Source: JAAYUD01 sp963676865 (GTDB lineage: Bacteria > Bacteroidota > Bacteroidia > Bacteroidales > Bacteroidaceae). Taken from it: 64,000 nt of DNA. Of the stretch, positions 19,952 through 28,503 are shown one piece after another (position 1 is the stretch's first letter; every line of letters begins with the position of its first letter). Where the stretch lies: the NCBI GenBank assembly GCA_963676865.2, contig CAXXSS010000001.1, forward strand, positions 2,914,001 to 2,978,000. The letters are read 5' to 3'. The notes beneath the pieces are model-generated. The model searched no databases. It was not told where the DNA came from and saw nothing but the letters and a program-made list of their open reading frames with translations. Both the position numbers and the translations under genes were made by a program.

Positions 19952-21241
19952 ATGAGCCGTGATTTGCACAAAGTACAACAGTTTATAGAGAAACATAATC
20001 TATTATCGCAAGGTGATAGTGTGTTGGTGGCATTGAGTGGTGGAAGTGATTCTGTCGCATTGCTTCTTATGCTGAAACGTTTGGGTTATCATTGTGTGGC
20101 GGCTCATTGCAATTTTACTTTGCGCGGCAGTGAATCGGATAGGGACGAGGCTTTTGTGACCGATTTTTGTCGTCAACAACAGGTAGTACTCGAGGTTATT
20201 CATTTTGATACCCGTACTTATGCAGCAAATAAACACTTGTCTATCGAAATGGCTGCTCGTCAACTGCGTTACGATTGGTTTGAACAACTTTATATCAAAT
20301 ATGGTGTATCAGCGGTTGCTGTAGCTCATCATCGAGATGATAGCGTCGAAACTTTTATGCTCAACCTCATACGTGGTACCGGTATTAATGGGCTTTGTGG
20401 TATTCGTCCTCATAACGGGCATGTTATTCGTCCTTTACTTTGCTTGTCACGGTTGGAAATACTTGATTATCTAGACTCTTGTCATCAATCGTATGTTACT
20501 GATAGCACTAATCTTCTTGATGAATTTACCCGCAACAAGATAAGGTTAAGGTTGTTGCCGCTCATGGAAGAAATCAATCCGTCTATAAAAGAAAGCATAC
20601 AGCAAACGTCATCTCATATCAATGATGCCGCTATGATATATAATAAAGGTATCGTCGATGGAAAAGCAAGGGTAATGAAAGATGGGCATATTTCCATAGC
20701 TGCATTGCAGGCCGAACCTTCTCCACGCGCATTGCTCTTCGAATTGCTTTATCCTTTGGGCTTTAATTCTTCGCAAACGGAGAATATTTTTGAGTCTTTG
20801 TCCGGTCAGTCCGGAAAGGTGTTTTTATCGGATACTTATCGGGTTATAAAAGATAGAGACCTGCTCATTGTTCAACCCTCTGGAGAAGAGACTGAAGAAC
20901 CTCCTTTCGATCTTTGTTTTGAAGAATTGCCTTATACTTCTTCTTTTGTGATACCGCGGGGTACAGAAAAAGTATGCTTTGACGCCGAGAAGTTGAGTGG
21001 TCACATTTCTTTGCGTAAATGGCGTCAAGGAGACAAGTTTGTGCCGTTTGGCATGAAGGGGCAAAAATTGATAAGCAATTTTCTAACCGATAACAAACTG
21101 TCTGTTGTGCAAAAGGATGCTCAGTGGGTGATGTGTTGTGATGAGAAAATAGCCTGGGTTATAGGGTTACGTACTGACGACCGATTCCGTATTGACGGTT
21201 CTACGAAGTGGATAAAAGTTGTGACGATCGTAAAAAAATAA
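19952..21241 (+). CDS. tilS: tRNA(Ile)-lysidine synthase
   Basis: 429 residues from the ATG at 19952; upstream in-frame codons run into the tRNA gene and are not used. The PP-loop ATPase signature SGGSDSVALL is near residue 27. HCNFTLRGSESDRDEAFV and the HHRDDSVETFMLNLIRGTGI region are typical of TilS. A C-terminal substrate-binding domain (WRQGDKFVPFGMKGQKLISNFLTDNKL) is present. The enzyme adds lysine to C34 of tRNA-Ile(CAU), changing its codon from AUG to AUA. It is an essential cytoplasmic enzyme in most bacteria. Confidence 0.95.
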   Translation: MSRDLHKVQQFIEKHNLLSQGDSVLVALSGGSDSVALLLMLKRLGYHCVAAHCNFTLRGSESDRDEAFVTDFCRQQQVVLEVIHFDTRTYAANKHLSIEMAARQLRYDWFEQLYIKYGVSAVAVAHHRDDSVETFMLNLIRGTGINGLCGIRPHNGHVIRPLLCLSRLEILDYLDSCHQSYVTDSTNLLDEFTRNKIRLRLLPLMEEINPSIKESIQQTSSHINDAAMIYNKGIVDGKARVMKDGHISIAALQAEPSPRALLFELLYPLGFNSSQTENIFESLSGQSGKVFLSDTYRVIKDRDLLIVQPSGEETEEPPFDLCFEELPYTSSFVIPRGTEKVCFDAEKLSGHISLRKWRQGDKFVPFGMKGQKLISNFLTDNKLSVVQKDAQWVMCCDEKIAWVIGLRTDDRFRIDGSTKWIKVVTIVKK

Positions 21242-21283
21242 AAAAATAGTCTTTAGGATGATGTGAAATCATTTATTTGTTTA

Positions 21284-21291
21284 TATCTTTG
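21284..21291 (+). promoter_or_regulatory. rho promoter -7 box
   Basis: TATCTTTG followed by caccgtta, giving a leader of about 190 bases before the rho ATG at 21483. No good TTTG lies 19-21 bases upstream. Long rho leaders are commonly used for autoregulation by attenuation, but nothing in this one proves it. Confidence 0.55.
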
Positions 21292-21482
21292 CACCGTTAA
21301 TAGAAAAGAAAGTCGGTATTCTGGAAAAGAAAGCGGCATTATTTATCAATCAATAAAATTATATTTATTTTTTTTCCATCAAAAGAGGTGGATTGTGCAT
21401 ATCGAAAAAAGCTTTCAGTATGTACTGAACCCCCAGCTTTTATCTTTTGATAGAAACAAAAAAGAAACATCATTCACATATT

Positions 21483-23651
21483 ATGTATAACATTATGCAA
21501 TTAAACGGCAAACAATTGCCGGAACTACTTGCAATTGCTCAATCTTTGGGCATAAAAAAAGCAGACTCTTTTAGTAAAGAAGAATTGGTCTATTCTATTC
21601 TTGATGTTCAGGCAGAGAACGATGCTCCTCGCTTGGCAGCCGAAGAAGACGCGCGTCTAATTAAAAAGGAGGAACGTCGTAAACGTCAACGGGTATCACG
21701 GAAGAAGGATGTCAGTAAGGTCTTTTCGTCAACAAAAGAAGGAGCGCTGACAAAGTCGGATAATGAACAAAAGTCGCCCCAACTTTTCGATACAAAAGAT
21801 TTATCGACTGCAACAAACAAAAAGAAGAATGAAAATAAAGGTATAGAATCTTTATTTAAGAGTAAAGCTGATTTAGACCAAGCTAAAACACTTGTCACTG
21901 CTGCATCGGAAATTGAAGAGAAACCGGCGGAAACGCCGATAAAGGCTTCGGCTCCTAAGCATAGAGGTCGTCCTCGTAAAACGAAGAATCAGCCTGTAGC
22001 GCAGACTGAAGTAAAAAAGGCTGAAGAAAAGATACCGATAGAAGCTGCTGAAGTGAAAAAAGAAAATGTTATTCCTAATGAGCCAAAGGAAAAACGAGAG
22101 GTTATTGATATGGAAACTAAAGAAGAAAATATTAATAATGATTTACCAATAATCGCTGCTACCGATGATTTTATTCCTATTGAGGAATTACCGGATGATG
22201 GGAAAGTAGAACTTCCTACAGAATTAATTACCAAATTTGATCAGTTGAAAGAGTCTGCACCGGTTGTTGCCCAACCTCAATCTCGTAGGCTGCAGAACCA
22301 ACAACGTAATAATAAGGGTCGGAATCCCAATTTTAATGCGAATGTTAATAATCCGAATAATCCTGCTTATCAAGGCGGTAAGCGTAATATAAACATCCCA
22401 AATACCAATAATATCAATAATAATATAGTGCCCGAAGCTCCAAGTAGCTATCAACAGCCTGTCTCTCCGGCAGAGCCTATTAATAATGTAGTAGAAACCC
22501 GTCCGGTTGAAAAAGAGAAACCTTTTGATTTTGAAGATATCTTGACAGGGAATGGTGTGCTTGAAATAATGCCTGATGGTTACGGTTTCCTTCGTTCGGC
22601 AGACTATAATTATCTTTCTTCACCTGATGACATTTATGTCTCTCAATCGCAGATTAAACTTTTCGGATTGAAAACGGGTGATGTGGTAGAGGGCTCTATT
22701 CGTCCACCACGGGAAGGTGAAAAATATTTTCCGCTAGTTAAAGTTTCGAAGATAAATGGACGTGATCCGGTCTTTATTCGTGATCGTGTACCGTTTGAAC
22801 ATCTTACTCCGTTGTTTCCTGAAGAAAAATTCACTCTATGCAATGGTGGTTCTACAACGAACACTTCTGTACGTATCGTCGATTTGTTTTCGCCTATAGG
22901 TAAAGGACAGCGTGGACTTATCGTTGCCCAACCCAAAACAGGTAAGACTATATTGCTGAAAAATATTGCTAATGCTATTGCTGCCAATCATCCCGAAGTA
23001 TACATGATTGTATTGCTTATCGATGAGCGTCCCGAAGAGGTGACCGATATGGCTCGTAGTGTTGATGCCGAAGTTATTGCGTCTACTTTTGACGAACCGG
23101 CCGAGCGTCATGTGAAGATTGCAGGCATCGTGCTCGAAAAAGCGAAACGTCTTGTTGAATGCGGTCATGATGTTGTTATTTTCCTCGATTCTATCACTCG
23201 TTTGGCTCGAGCTTACAATACGGTTTCTCCTGCTTCGGGTAAAGTGCTTTCCGGTGGTGTTGATGCCAATGCTTTGCAAAAGCCCAAGCGCTTTTTCGGC
23301 GCTGCCCGTAATATAGAAGGAGGTGGCTCGCTTACTATTCTTGCTACAGCTCTTATTGAAACCGGTTCGAAGATGGATGAAGTTATTTTCGAAGAGTTCA
23401 AAGGAACTGGTAATATGGAATTGCAGCTCGATCGTTCTTTGTCCAATAAACGTGTTTTCCCATCTGTTAATATTGTGGCTTCTAGTACTCGTCGTGACGA
23501 CTTATTACTCGATAAAATGACACTTGATAGAATGTGGATTTTACGCAAATACTTGGCAGATATGAATCCGATGGAAGCAATGAATTTTGTGAAAGACAGA
23601 CTTGAAAGAACTAAAGATAATGAAGAATTCTTGCTCAGTATGAACTCATAA
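21483..23651 (+). CDS. rho: Transcription termination factor Rho with long disordered insertion
   Basis: 722 residues from the ATG at 21483 (MYNIMQLNGKQLPEL). The N-terminal helical Rho-N domain covers residues 1-45. Residues about 60-350 are low-complexity: a lysine/glutamate-rich part, then an asparagine-rich part near 270-330. The cold-shock-like RNA-binding domain starts near residue 353 (GNGVLEIMPDGYGFLRS). The ATPase core has the P-loop PKTGKT near residue 484, DERPEEVTDM and the R-loop region SPASGKVLSGGVDANALQKPKR split over 590-615. E. coli Rho has 419 residues; insertions like this are usual in Bacteroidetes and have been linked there to condensate formation. Confidence 0.95.
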   Translation: MYNIMQLNGKQLPELLAIAQSLGIKKADSFSKEELVYSILDVQAENDAPRLAAEEDARLIKKEERRKRQRVSRKKDVSKVFSSTKEGALTKSDNEQKSPQLFDTKDLSTATNKKKNENKGIESLFKSKADLDQAKTLVTAASEIEEKPAETPIKASAPKHRGRPRKTKNQPVAQTEVKKAEEKIPIEAAEVKKENVIPNEPKEKREVIDMETKEENINNDLPIIAATDDFIPIEELPDDGKVELPTELITKFDQLKESAPVVAQPQSRRLQNQQRNNKGRNPNFNANVNNPNNPAYQGGKRNINIPNTNNINNNIVPEAPSSYQQPVSPAEPINNVVETRPVEKEKPFDFEDILTGNGVLEIMPDGYGFLRSADYNYLSSPDDIYVSQSQIKLFGLKTGDVVEGSIRPPREGEKYFPLVKVSKINGRDPVFIRDRVPFEHLTPLFPEEKFTLCNGGSTTNTSVRIVDLFSPIGKGQRGLIVAQPKTGKTILLKNIANAIAANHPEVYMIVLLIDERPEEVTDMARSVDAEVIASTFDEPAERHVKIAGIVLEKAKRLVECGHDVVIFLDSITRLARAYNTVSPASGKVLSGGVDANALQKPKRFFGAARNIEGGGSLTILATALIETGSKMDEVIFEEFKGTGNMELQLDRSLSNKRVFPSVNIVASSTRRDDLLLDKMTLDRMWILRKYLADMNPMEAMNFVKDRLERTKDNEEFLLSMNS

Positions 23652-23653
23652 TT

Positions 23654-23685
23654 CTTGTCTTATAGTATTATTTTGCCTATTTTTG
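23654..23685 (+). promoter_or_regulatory. ffh promoter
   Basis: CTTG at 23654-23657 and TATTTTTG at 23678-23685, 20 bases apart. The transcript would begin about 23 bases before the ffh ATG. Confidence 0.65.
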
Positions 23686-23714
23686 TGTCGCAAAAAAAAA
23701 GATATTTATAGAAT

Positions 23715-25043
23715 ATGTTCGATAATTTGTCAGAAAGACTTGAACGGTCTTTCAAAATATTAAAGGGTGAAGGAAAAATCACCGAGATTAATGTTGCCGA
23801 AACGCTGAAAGATGTGCGTAAGGCGTTACTTGATGCCGATGTCAATTATAAAGTAGCAAAATCGTTTACCGATAGAGTAAAAGAAAAGGCAATCGGACAA
23901 AATGTATTGACAGCTGTTAAGCCGAGTCAGTTGATGGTCAAAATAGTTCACGATGAACTTGTTGAACTGATGGGTGGAACGGCTGCTGATTTTAATGTCA
24001 AAGGCCAACCCGCTGTCGTTCTGATGTCCGGTTTACAAGGCTCTGGTAAGACCACCTTTTCGGCTAAACTTGCCAATTTGCTCAAATCCAAGAAAAGCCA
24101 TAAACCTATGTTGGCTGCGTGCGACGTATACCGTCCTGCTGCTATAGATCAGCTGAAAGTATTGGGTGAACAAATAGGAGTGCCTGTATATAGCGAACCC
24201 GAAAGCAAAGATCCTGTTAAAATTGCTCAAAATGCAGTTAAAGAGGCACGAGCTAATGGTTACGATGTACTTATCATTGATACTGCCGGTCGTTTGGCTG
24301 TCGACGAAGAAATGATGAACGAGATTAGTGCCATCAAAGATGCCGTTAATCCTACAGAGACATTGTTTGTTGTCGATTCCATGACGGGACAGGATGCTGT
24401 TAATACAGCCAAAGAGTTCAATGATCGCCTTGACTTTAACGGTGTTATTCTCACCAAACTTGATGGTGATACCCGTGGCGGTGCTGCCATATCTATCCTT
24501 TCTGTGGTAAGCAAGCCTATTAAGTTCATCGGTACAGGTGAGAAGATGGAGGCTATAGATTTCTTCCATCCCGAACGTATGGCCGACCGAATATTGGGTA
24601 TGGGTGATATCGTTTCGCTCGTTGAACGTGCTCAAGAACAGTACGATGAGGCTGAGGCGAAAAGGTTGCAACGCAAAATCCAAAAGAATCAGTTCGACTT
24701 TAACGATTTTCTAGCCCAGATATCTCAGATCAAGAAGATGGGTAACATTAAAGAACTTGCGTCAATGATTCCCGGCGTGGGCAAAGCAATTAAAGATGTT
24801 GATATTGACGACAATGCATTCAAAAGTGTTGAAGCCATTATTCATTCAATGACTCCCGAAGAACGCACCCATCCCGAAATACTCAATGGTCAGCGTCGCC
24901 AACGTTTGGCTAAGGGTAGTGGTACCGATATTCAAGAGGTGAATCGTTTACTTAAACAGTTCGATCAGACCCGCAAGATGATGAAAGCGGTGACGGGTAC
25001 CAAGATGGGCAAATTGATGGCTCATGGCAAAAAAAATCATTAA
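23715..25043 (+). CDS. ffh: Signal recognition particle protein (SRP54)
   Basis: 442 residues. The N domain is at 1-90, then the G domain with GLQGSGKTTFSAKLA (G1) near residue 103, DVYRPAAIDQL, DTAGRLAVDEEM (G3) and TKLDGDTRGGAA (G4 and beyond). The methionine-bearing M domain runs from about 325 to the end (QISQIKKMGNIKELASMIPG). It binds 4.5S RNA and signal sequences and delivers ribosomes to FtsY at the membrane. The gene is 14 bases upstream of folD, so the two are probably cotranscribed. Confidence 0.95.
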   Translation: MFDNLSERLERSFKILKGEGKITEINVAETLKDVRKALLDADVNYKVAKSFTDRVKEKAIGQNVLTAVKPSQLMVKIVHDELVELMGGTAADFNVKGQPAVVLMSGLQGSGKTTFSAKLANLLKSKKSHKPMLAACDVYRPAAIDQLKVLGEQIGVPVYSEPESKDPVKIAQNAVKEARANGYDVLIIDTAGRLAVDEEMMNEISAIKDAVNPTETLFVVDSMTGQDAVNTAKEFNDRLDFNGVILTKLDGDTRGGAAISILSVVSKPIKFIGTGEKMEAIDFFHPERMADRILGMGDIVSLVERAQEQYDEAEAKRLQRKIQKNQFDFNDFLAQISQIKKMGNIKELASMIPGVGKAIKDVDIDDNAFKSVEAIIHSMTPEERTHPEILNGQRRQRLAKGSGTDIQEVNRLLKQFDQTRKMMKAVTGTKMGKLMAHGKKNH

Positions 25044-25057
25044 TTAATATACCGAAT

Positions 25058-25939
25058 ATGACATTAATAGATGGAAAAGCTGTTTCAGCTCAGATAAAAG
25101 AAGAAATTGCGGCTGAGGTTGCCGGAATCATAAAGAACGGAGGTAAACGCCCTCATCTGGCAGCAATATTGGTAGGCCATGATGGTGGAAGCGAGACGTA
25201 TGTGGCAAGTAAGATAAAGGCTTGTGAAATTTGCGGTTTCAAATCGACACTTATTCGTTTTGAGGCTGATGTTACCGAAGAAAAACTACTTGATGCCGTT
25301 CGACAGTTGAATGCAGATGCCGATGTCGATGGTTTCATCGTACAGTTGCCTTTGCCCAAACATATTTCCGAACAGAAAGTAATAGAGACAATAGACTATC
25401 GCAAGGATGTCGATGGATTTCATCCCATTAACGTAGGACGTATGGCAATAGGATTGCCTTGCTACATTTCGGCAACTCCCAACGGTATTCTCGAATTGTT
25501 GAAACGTTACAATATTGAGACTTCCGGCAAAAAATGTGTTGTGCTGGGGCGTAGCAATATCGTAGGTAAGCCTATGGCGCAGCTTATGATGCAGAAACGT
25601 GCTCCTGGTGATGCTACTGTTACCGTATGCCATAGCCATAGTAAGAATATCAAAGAAGAATGTCTTTCTGCCGATATTATTATTGCAGCTCTTGGACAAC
25701 CCAATTTTGTTACCGCCGATATGGTGAAAGAAGGGGCTGTTATTATCGATGTAGGTACAACTCGTGTTCCCGATCCTACCAAGAAGAGCGGTTTCCATTT
25801 GAATGGCGATGTAAAGTTCGATGAAGTTGCTCCCAAGTGCTCGTTTATCACTCCTGTTCCCGGTGGAGTAGGCCCGATGACTATTGCTTCGTTGTTGAAT
25901 AATACTCTTTTGGCAGGCAAAAAAGAAATATATAAGTAA
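25058..25939 (+). CDS. folD: Methylenetetrahydrofolate dehydrogenase / cyclohydrolase
   Basis: 293 residues. The signature YVASKIKACEICGF near residue 46 carries the catalytic Lys, FIVQLPLPKHI matches the folate site, VVLGRSNIVGKPMAQL is the NADP-binding loop, and PVPGGVGPMT closes the family pattern. It interconverts 5,10-methylene- and 10-formyl-tetrahydrofolate, supplying one-carbon units for purines (compare purL in this window) and other routes. A strong terminator follows. Confidence 0.95.
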   Translation: MTLIDGKAVSAQIKEEIAAEVAGIIKNGGKRPHLAAILVGHDGGSETYVASKIKACEICGFKSTLIRFEADVTEEKLLDAVRQLNADADVDGFIVQLPLPKHISEQKVIETIDYRKDVDGFHPINVGRMAIGLPCYISATPNGILELLKRYNIETSGKKCVVLGRSNIVGKPMAQLMMQKRAPGDATVTVCHSHSKNIKEECLSADIIIAALGQPNFVTADMVKEGAVIIDVGTTRVPDPTKKSGFHLNGDVKFDEVAPKCSFITPVPGGVGPMTIASLLNNTLLAGKKEIYK

Positions 25940-25972
25940 GACTCTAGTTCAAAGTTAGTCTTATTTAAGTGT

Positions 25973-26028
25973 AAATGCCATTAGCATTATAAGGTTTATA
26001 GGCCCATAATGCTAATGGCATTTTTGTT
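25973..26028 (+). terminator. Terminator after folD
   Basis: A perfect 18-bp stem (arms 25973-25990 and 26006-26023, beginning aaatgccattagcattat) with a 15-base loop is followed by a T-run. 26029-26199 is A/T-rich and shows nothing else up to the IS. Confidence 0.9.
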
Positions 26029-26233
26029 GCATTTTGTTAGTAATCAGTATGCTATATACTTTTTTCTTTCGTTATTGGCAATAAAGTGAATATTTTTAAA
26101 TATTCTGATACTTTTTTATCCGAACATGGCTGTGGGATGCTCTGGGACGCTTTTTTGTTATCGATTCGGTGCCAAATGTAAAGTGAATCAGTACTGACAT
26201 GTACTGAATAAGTTGACACAAACTTATTCAAAA

Positions 26234-26602
26234 ATGAGAAATAATAAAAAGATTGACGATCAGATTCGTCTAGAGATTTTAAACTCTTACCTTCATGGAA
26301 GCAAGGGTAAGTATACCCTTGAAAAAGCAAATGGTATATCCAGAGGTTCAATTCGGAATTGGCTTCGTATCTTTGGGCTTGAAGACAAACCATTCCCATT
26401 AAATATGAAGGATAAAGCTGTAACAACCGGTACAGAGGATGTCTCTTCAGAAGAAGACATCACCTCTTTGAAAGTGCGCATTAAGGAATTGGAATCTGAG
26501 CTGAAGCGTGCAGAGATGGCCCGTGACGTTTATGATTGCATGATTGACCTGGCTGAAGAGAAGTATCACATCAAGGTACGAAAAAACTCCGATGTCAAGT
26601 AG
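26234..26602 (+). CDS. IS3-family transposase OrfA
   Basis: 122 residues from the ATG at 26234. An N-terminal helix-turn-helix (DDQIRLEILNSYLHGSKGKY...SRGSIRNWLRIFGL) binds the IS ends. A leucine-zipper-like coiled coil (ITSLKVRIKELESELKRAE) follows at about 80-105. Near the 3' end the codons CGA AAA AAC form the slippery heptamer A AAA AAC at 26581-26587, shortly before the TAG stop, so part of the ribosomes should shift to -1 and continue into orfB. Alone, OrfA would act as a regulator of transposition. Confidence 0.9.
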   Translation: MRNNKKIDDQIRLEILNSYLHGSKGKYTLEKANGISRGSIRNWLRIFGLEDKPFPLNMKDKAVTTGTEDVSSEEDITSLKVRIKELESELKRAEMARDVYDCMIDLAEEKYHIKVRKNSDVK

Positions 26603-27564
26603 TAGGTTGCTTGTCACAAAAGGCGGGTAAAGGTATGAGTTATACCATATCCGCCCTTTGCGGACTGCTTGACATTTCCCGACAAGGGTACTACAAGCAC
26701 AAAGAAACAAATGCCGAACAAGATGTACTTATAAGCAGCATCACGTATTACTGTCAATTTCTGCGTCAGGAGCTTCCCCGAAGCGGTTGCCGCGAGCTTT
26801 ACAGTCTGTGTAAGTCTCGGTTCGGAGAAAAGTTCACGATAGGACGCGACCAATTTATCGATGTCCTTCGGGCCAACGGGATGATGCTGCGCCGCAGACG
26901 TTACAGACCTCGTACGACCAACTCCGATCATCCATATCGGATCTATCCGGATTTGCTTAACACATCTCCTAAATACGTGGCCTGTGGTGTTTGCCGCATG
27001 ATGGTGGGTGACATCACTTATATATCCACGAAAGAAGGATTTGCCTATCTTTCGCTGCTGACGGATGTCTTCAGCCGCATCATTGTGGGATATGCCCTCT
27101 TTCGGACTCTTGAAGCGGAAGGACCGGCAAAAGCGTTGATGATGGCGTGCAGATTTTATAAAGGTCAGGGATTCAACCTTTCAGGTCTTATCCACCATTC
27201 CGACCGAGGTGTGCAGTATGCATCAAAAGGTTATGTGTCACAGCTCAAAGAAAGAGGAATCGCTATCAGTATGACGCAAACGGGCGACCCCTTGCACAAT
27301 GCACTGGCCGAGAGGATGAACAATACCGTTAAGAACGGATGGCTCTTCGATTATGAGAATAAAACATTTGATGAAGCCTTGGAAGGTGTCGCCAGATCCA
27401 TATATCTCTACAATTGGGCACGACCGCACCAAGCTCTGGCAATGAAAACACCGATGCAAATGCTCCCGGGAGAACATCCAAACCCACTTTGTTCAGCTGA
27501 TGCTTTAAAGCATCAGCTGAACAAAACAAACTATAAAGAACAAACAATACTTGTTTGTCAATAA
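26584..27564 (+). CDS. IS3-family transposase OrfB (made as OrfAB by -1 frameshift)
   Basis: This frame is open from 26557 and overlaps orfA by about 45 bases. I give the start as the first codon after the slippery site; an ATG at 26635 could give a separate OrfB. The HTH_21-like N-terminus (LCGLLDISRQGYYKHKE) leads to the rve catalytic core with the three acidic residues: Asp in VGDITYIST near residue 140 of the ORF, Asp in IHHSDRGVQY, and Glu in NALAERMNNTVKNGW, the last two 35 residues apart or close to it. The C-terminal part of the reading frame crosses a 38-bp perfect palindrome. The enzyme looks intact. Confidence 0.9.
   Translation, partial: KLRCQVVGCLSQKAGKGMSYTISALCGLLDISRQGYYKHKETNAEQDVLISSITYYCQFLRQELPRSGCRELYSLCKSRFGEKFTIGRDQFIDVLRANGMMLRRRRYRPRTTNSDHPYRIYPDLLNTSPKYVACGVCRMMVGDITYISTKEGFAYLSLLTDVFSRIIVGYALFRTLEAEGPAKALMMACRFYKGQGFNLSGLIHHSDRGVQYASKGYVSQLKERGIAISMTQTGDPLHNALAERMNNTVKNGWLFDYENKTFDEALEGVARSIYLYNWARPHQALAMKTPMQMLPGEHPNPLCSADALKHQLNKTNYKEQTILVCQ
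27488..27525. repeat. 38-bp perfect palindrome inside orfB
   Basis: Two 19-base arms meet with no spacer (left arm tttgttcagctgatgcttt). It lies in the coding sequence of the last 25 codons of orfB (LCSADALKHQLNKT). In RNA it would fold into a strong hairpin, followed by aaaac rather than Ts. Confidence 0.9.
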
Positions 27565-27708
27565 AAATAGGATTAACTTTGCAGAGTTGACAACTACTTT
27601 AGGTATACATGATTGTAATTGTCAACTCCCTTAGGTTTACTAGTGTTTAACTGTCAACCAAATTCAGTACACCACAGTATGGGCAACATGCTGATATACA
27701 GTGAGAAA

Positions 27709-27766
27709 TTCATAAGGACGAAACTGAAAGTTTATACATATAAACTTTCAGTTTCGTCCTTATGAA
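27709..27766. repeat. 26-bp perfect hairpin
   Basis: Arms 27709-27734 and 27741-27766 are exact, with the loop tacata; the left arm begins ttcataaggacgaaactgaa. A tttt run follows on the plus strand. The word ttcgtccttat is repeated once more just downstream (27774), suggesting a modular repeat. It lies 37 bases after the IS right end. It may act as a terminator. Confidence 0.85.
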
Positions 27767-27815
27767 TTTTTATTTTCGTCCTTATCATTTTTTGAGGACA
27801 TAAGCTCGATTTTGT

Positions 27816-27840
27816 ATATCGAAGAGTACCTCTTCGATAT
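27816..27840. repeat. 11-bp perfect hairpin, loop of three
   Basis: Arms atatcgaagag and ctcttcgatat with the loop tac. Between here and 28012 I see no gene. 28245-28474 is also without a gene; it contains a gacgtcc/ggacgtc inverted repeat near 28307-28343. Confidence 0.7.
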
Positions 27841-28012
27841 GGTTAAAATAGTATCAATATCGCTCCCTATATTCACCTTCCAAAACGTTCTGAAAAACAG
27901 ATTCACATCACGACTTTAGATCAACGCAATCTAACGTCAATGAGGATGTACGTCTCGAACTCATCAGTAAAGCCCTAGGAAATTTAGTGACATGAGATAG
28001 TTAATGGATGGA

Positions 28013-28244
28013 ACACTCGCATATTTGCAGAACGGTCTCTCAGCTATCTGTAAGCCGTCGTTTAGACTCGTTCTAAGCAGAGGTCCGCTGAAAATAAGGA
28101 CTCTACAGTATACTATAGGCCCGATTTTCGGACCTTTTTTCGCTGACGTTGTATGCGGTGCATCGTTAACCTGCTGTGCGATAGTGCGTAATGGTGTCAT
28201 ACGGAGGTGGCAAAGGTTGAAATGAAAATATAATTTGATGCATA
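28013..28244 (-). repeat. Diverged intergenic repeat, copy B (inverted)
   Basis: Read on the minus strand it aligns with copy A (2468-2698) over its whole length with at most a one-base gap. In this copy a minus-strand frame is open through the repeat (MTPLRTIAQQVNDAPHTT...), whereas copy A has several stops in the matching frame. Thus B might be a small gene and A its decayed relative, or the frame may be chance. The copies lie about 25.5 kb apart in opposite orientation. Confidence 0.75.
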
Positions 28245-28474
28245 TTCCACACGACCTTTATTGGTGAGCTCTTACCACCCAAAACCACATATGGACCTAA
28301 ATTTGTTGACGTCCATACGTTTTCTGAAAAACTTAAGGACGTCACCGAAAAAACTAACATACGACAATTTGGTAAGATAATGTTGTCTTTGACAATGTGT
28401 GGTGTATTAAACAATTCTAATTTCGTATTAATAGCTTCTAATTGATTTGAAAAGGGTAATACCAATTTATAATA

Positions 28475-28482
28475 TAACTTTG
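28475..28482 (+). promoter_or_regulatory. -7 box of the efflux operon
   Basis: TAACTTTG, 21 bases before the ATG of the outer-membrane subunit gene. The nearest TTTG (28446-28449) is 25 bases away, longer than consensus, so activation may be needed. The two-component system downstream is a candidate activator, by inference. Confidence 0.55.
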
Positions 28483-28503
28483 CCGCAAGTTTTAAATTGT
28501 TTT

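Larger units (their letters stand above)
26200..27671 (+). mobile_element. IS3-family insertion sequence, complete
   Basis: 1472 bp. The left end TGTACTGAATAAGTTGACA and the inverted right end TGTACTGAATTTGGTTGACA match over 19-20 bases with a one-base gap, and have the 5'-TG...CA-3' form usual for IS3. It holds orfA and orfB in overlapping frames. No target duplication of 3-5 bp is evident (aca at left, cca at right), so it may have changed since insertion or the flanks were rearranged. It lies between folD and the efflux operon and appears not to break a gene. The right end carries a further inverted repeat, gagttgacaa/ttgtcaactc (27584 and 27619). Confidence 0.9.

Noticed and set aside
26052..26426. 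124-codon minus-strand frame over the start of the IS3 element
   Set aside because: It runs antisense to orfA and the IS left end and shows no protein features of its own.
26195..27676. Target-site duplication of the IS3 element
   Set aside because: Flanking triplets and quadruplets do not match (aca and cca).
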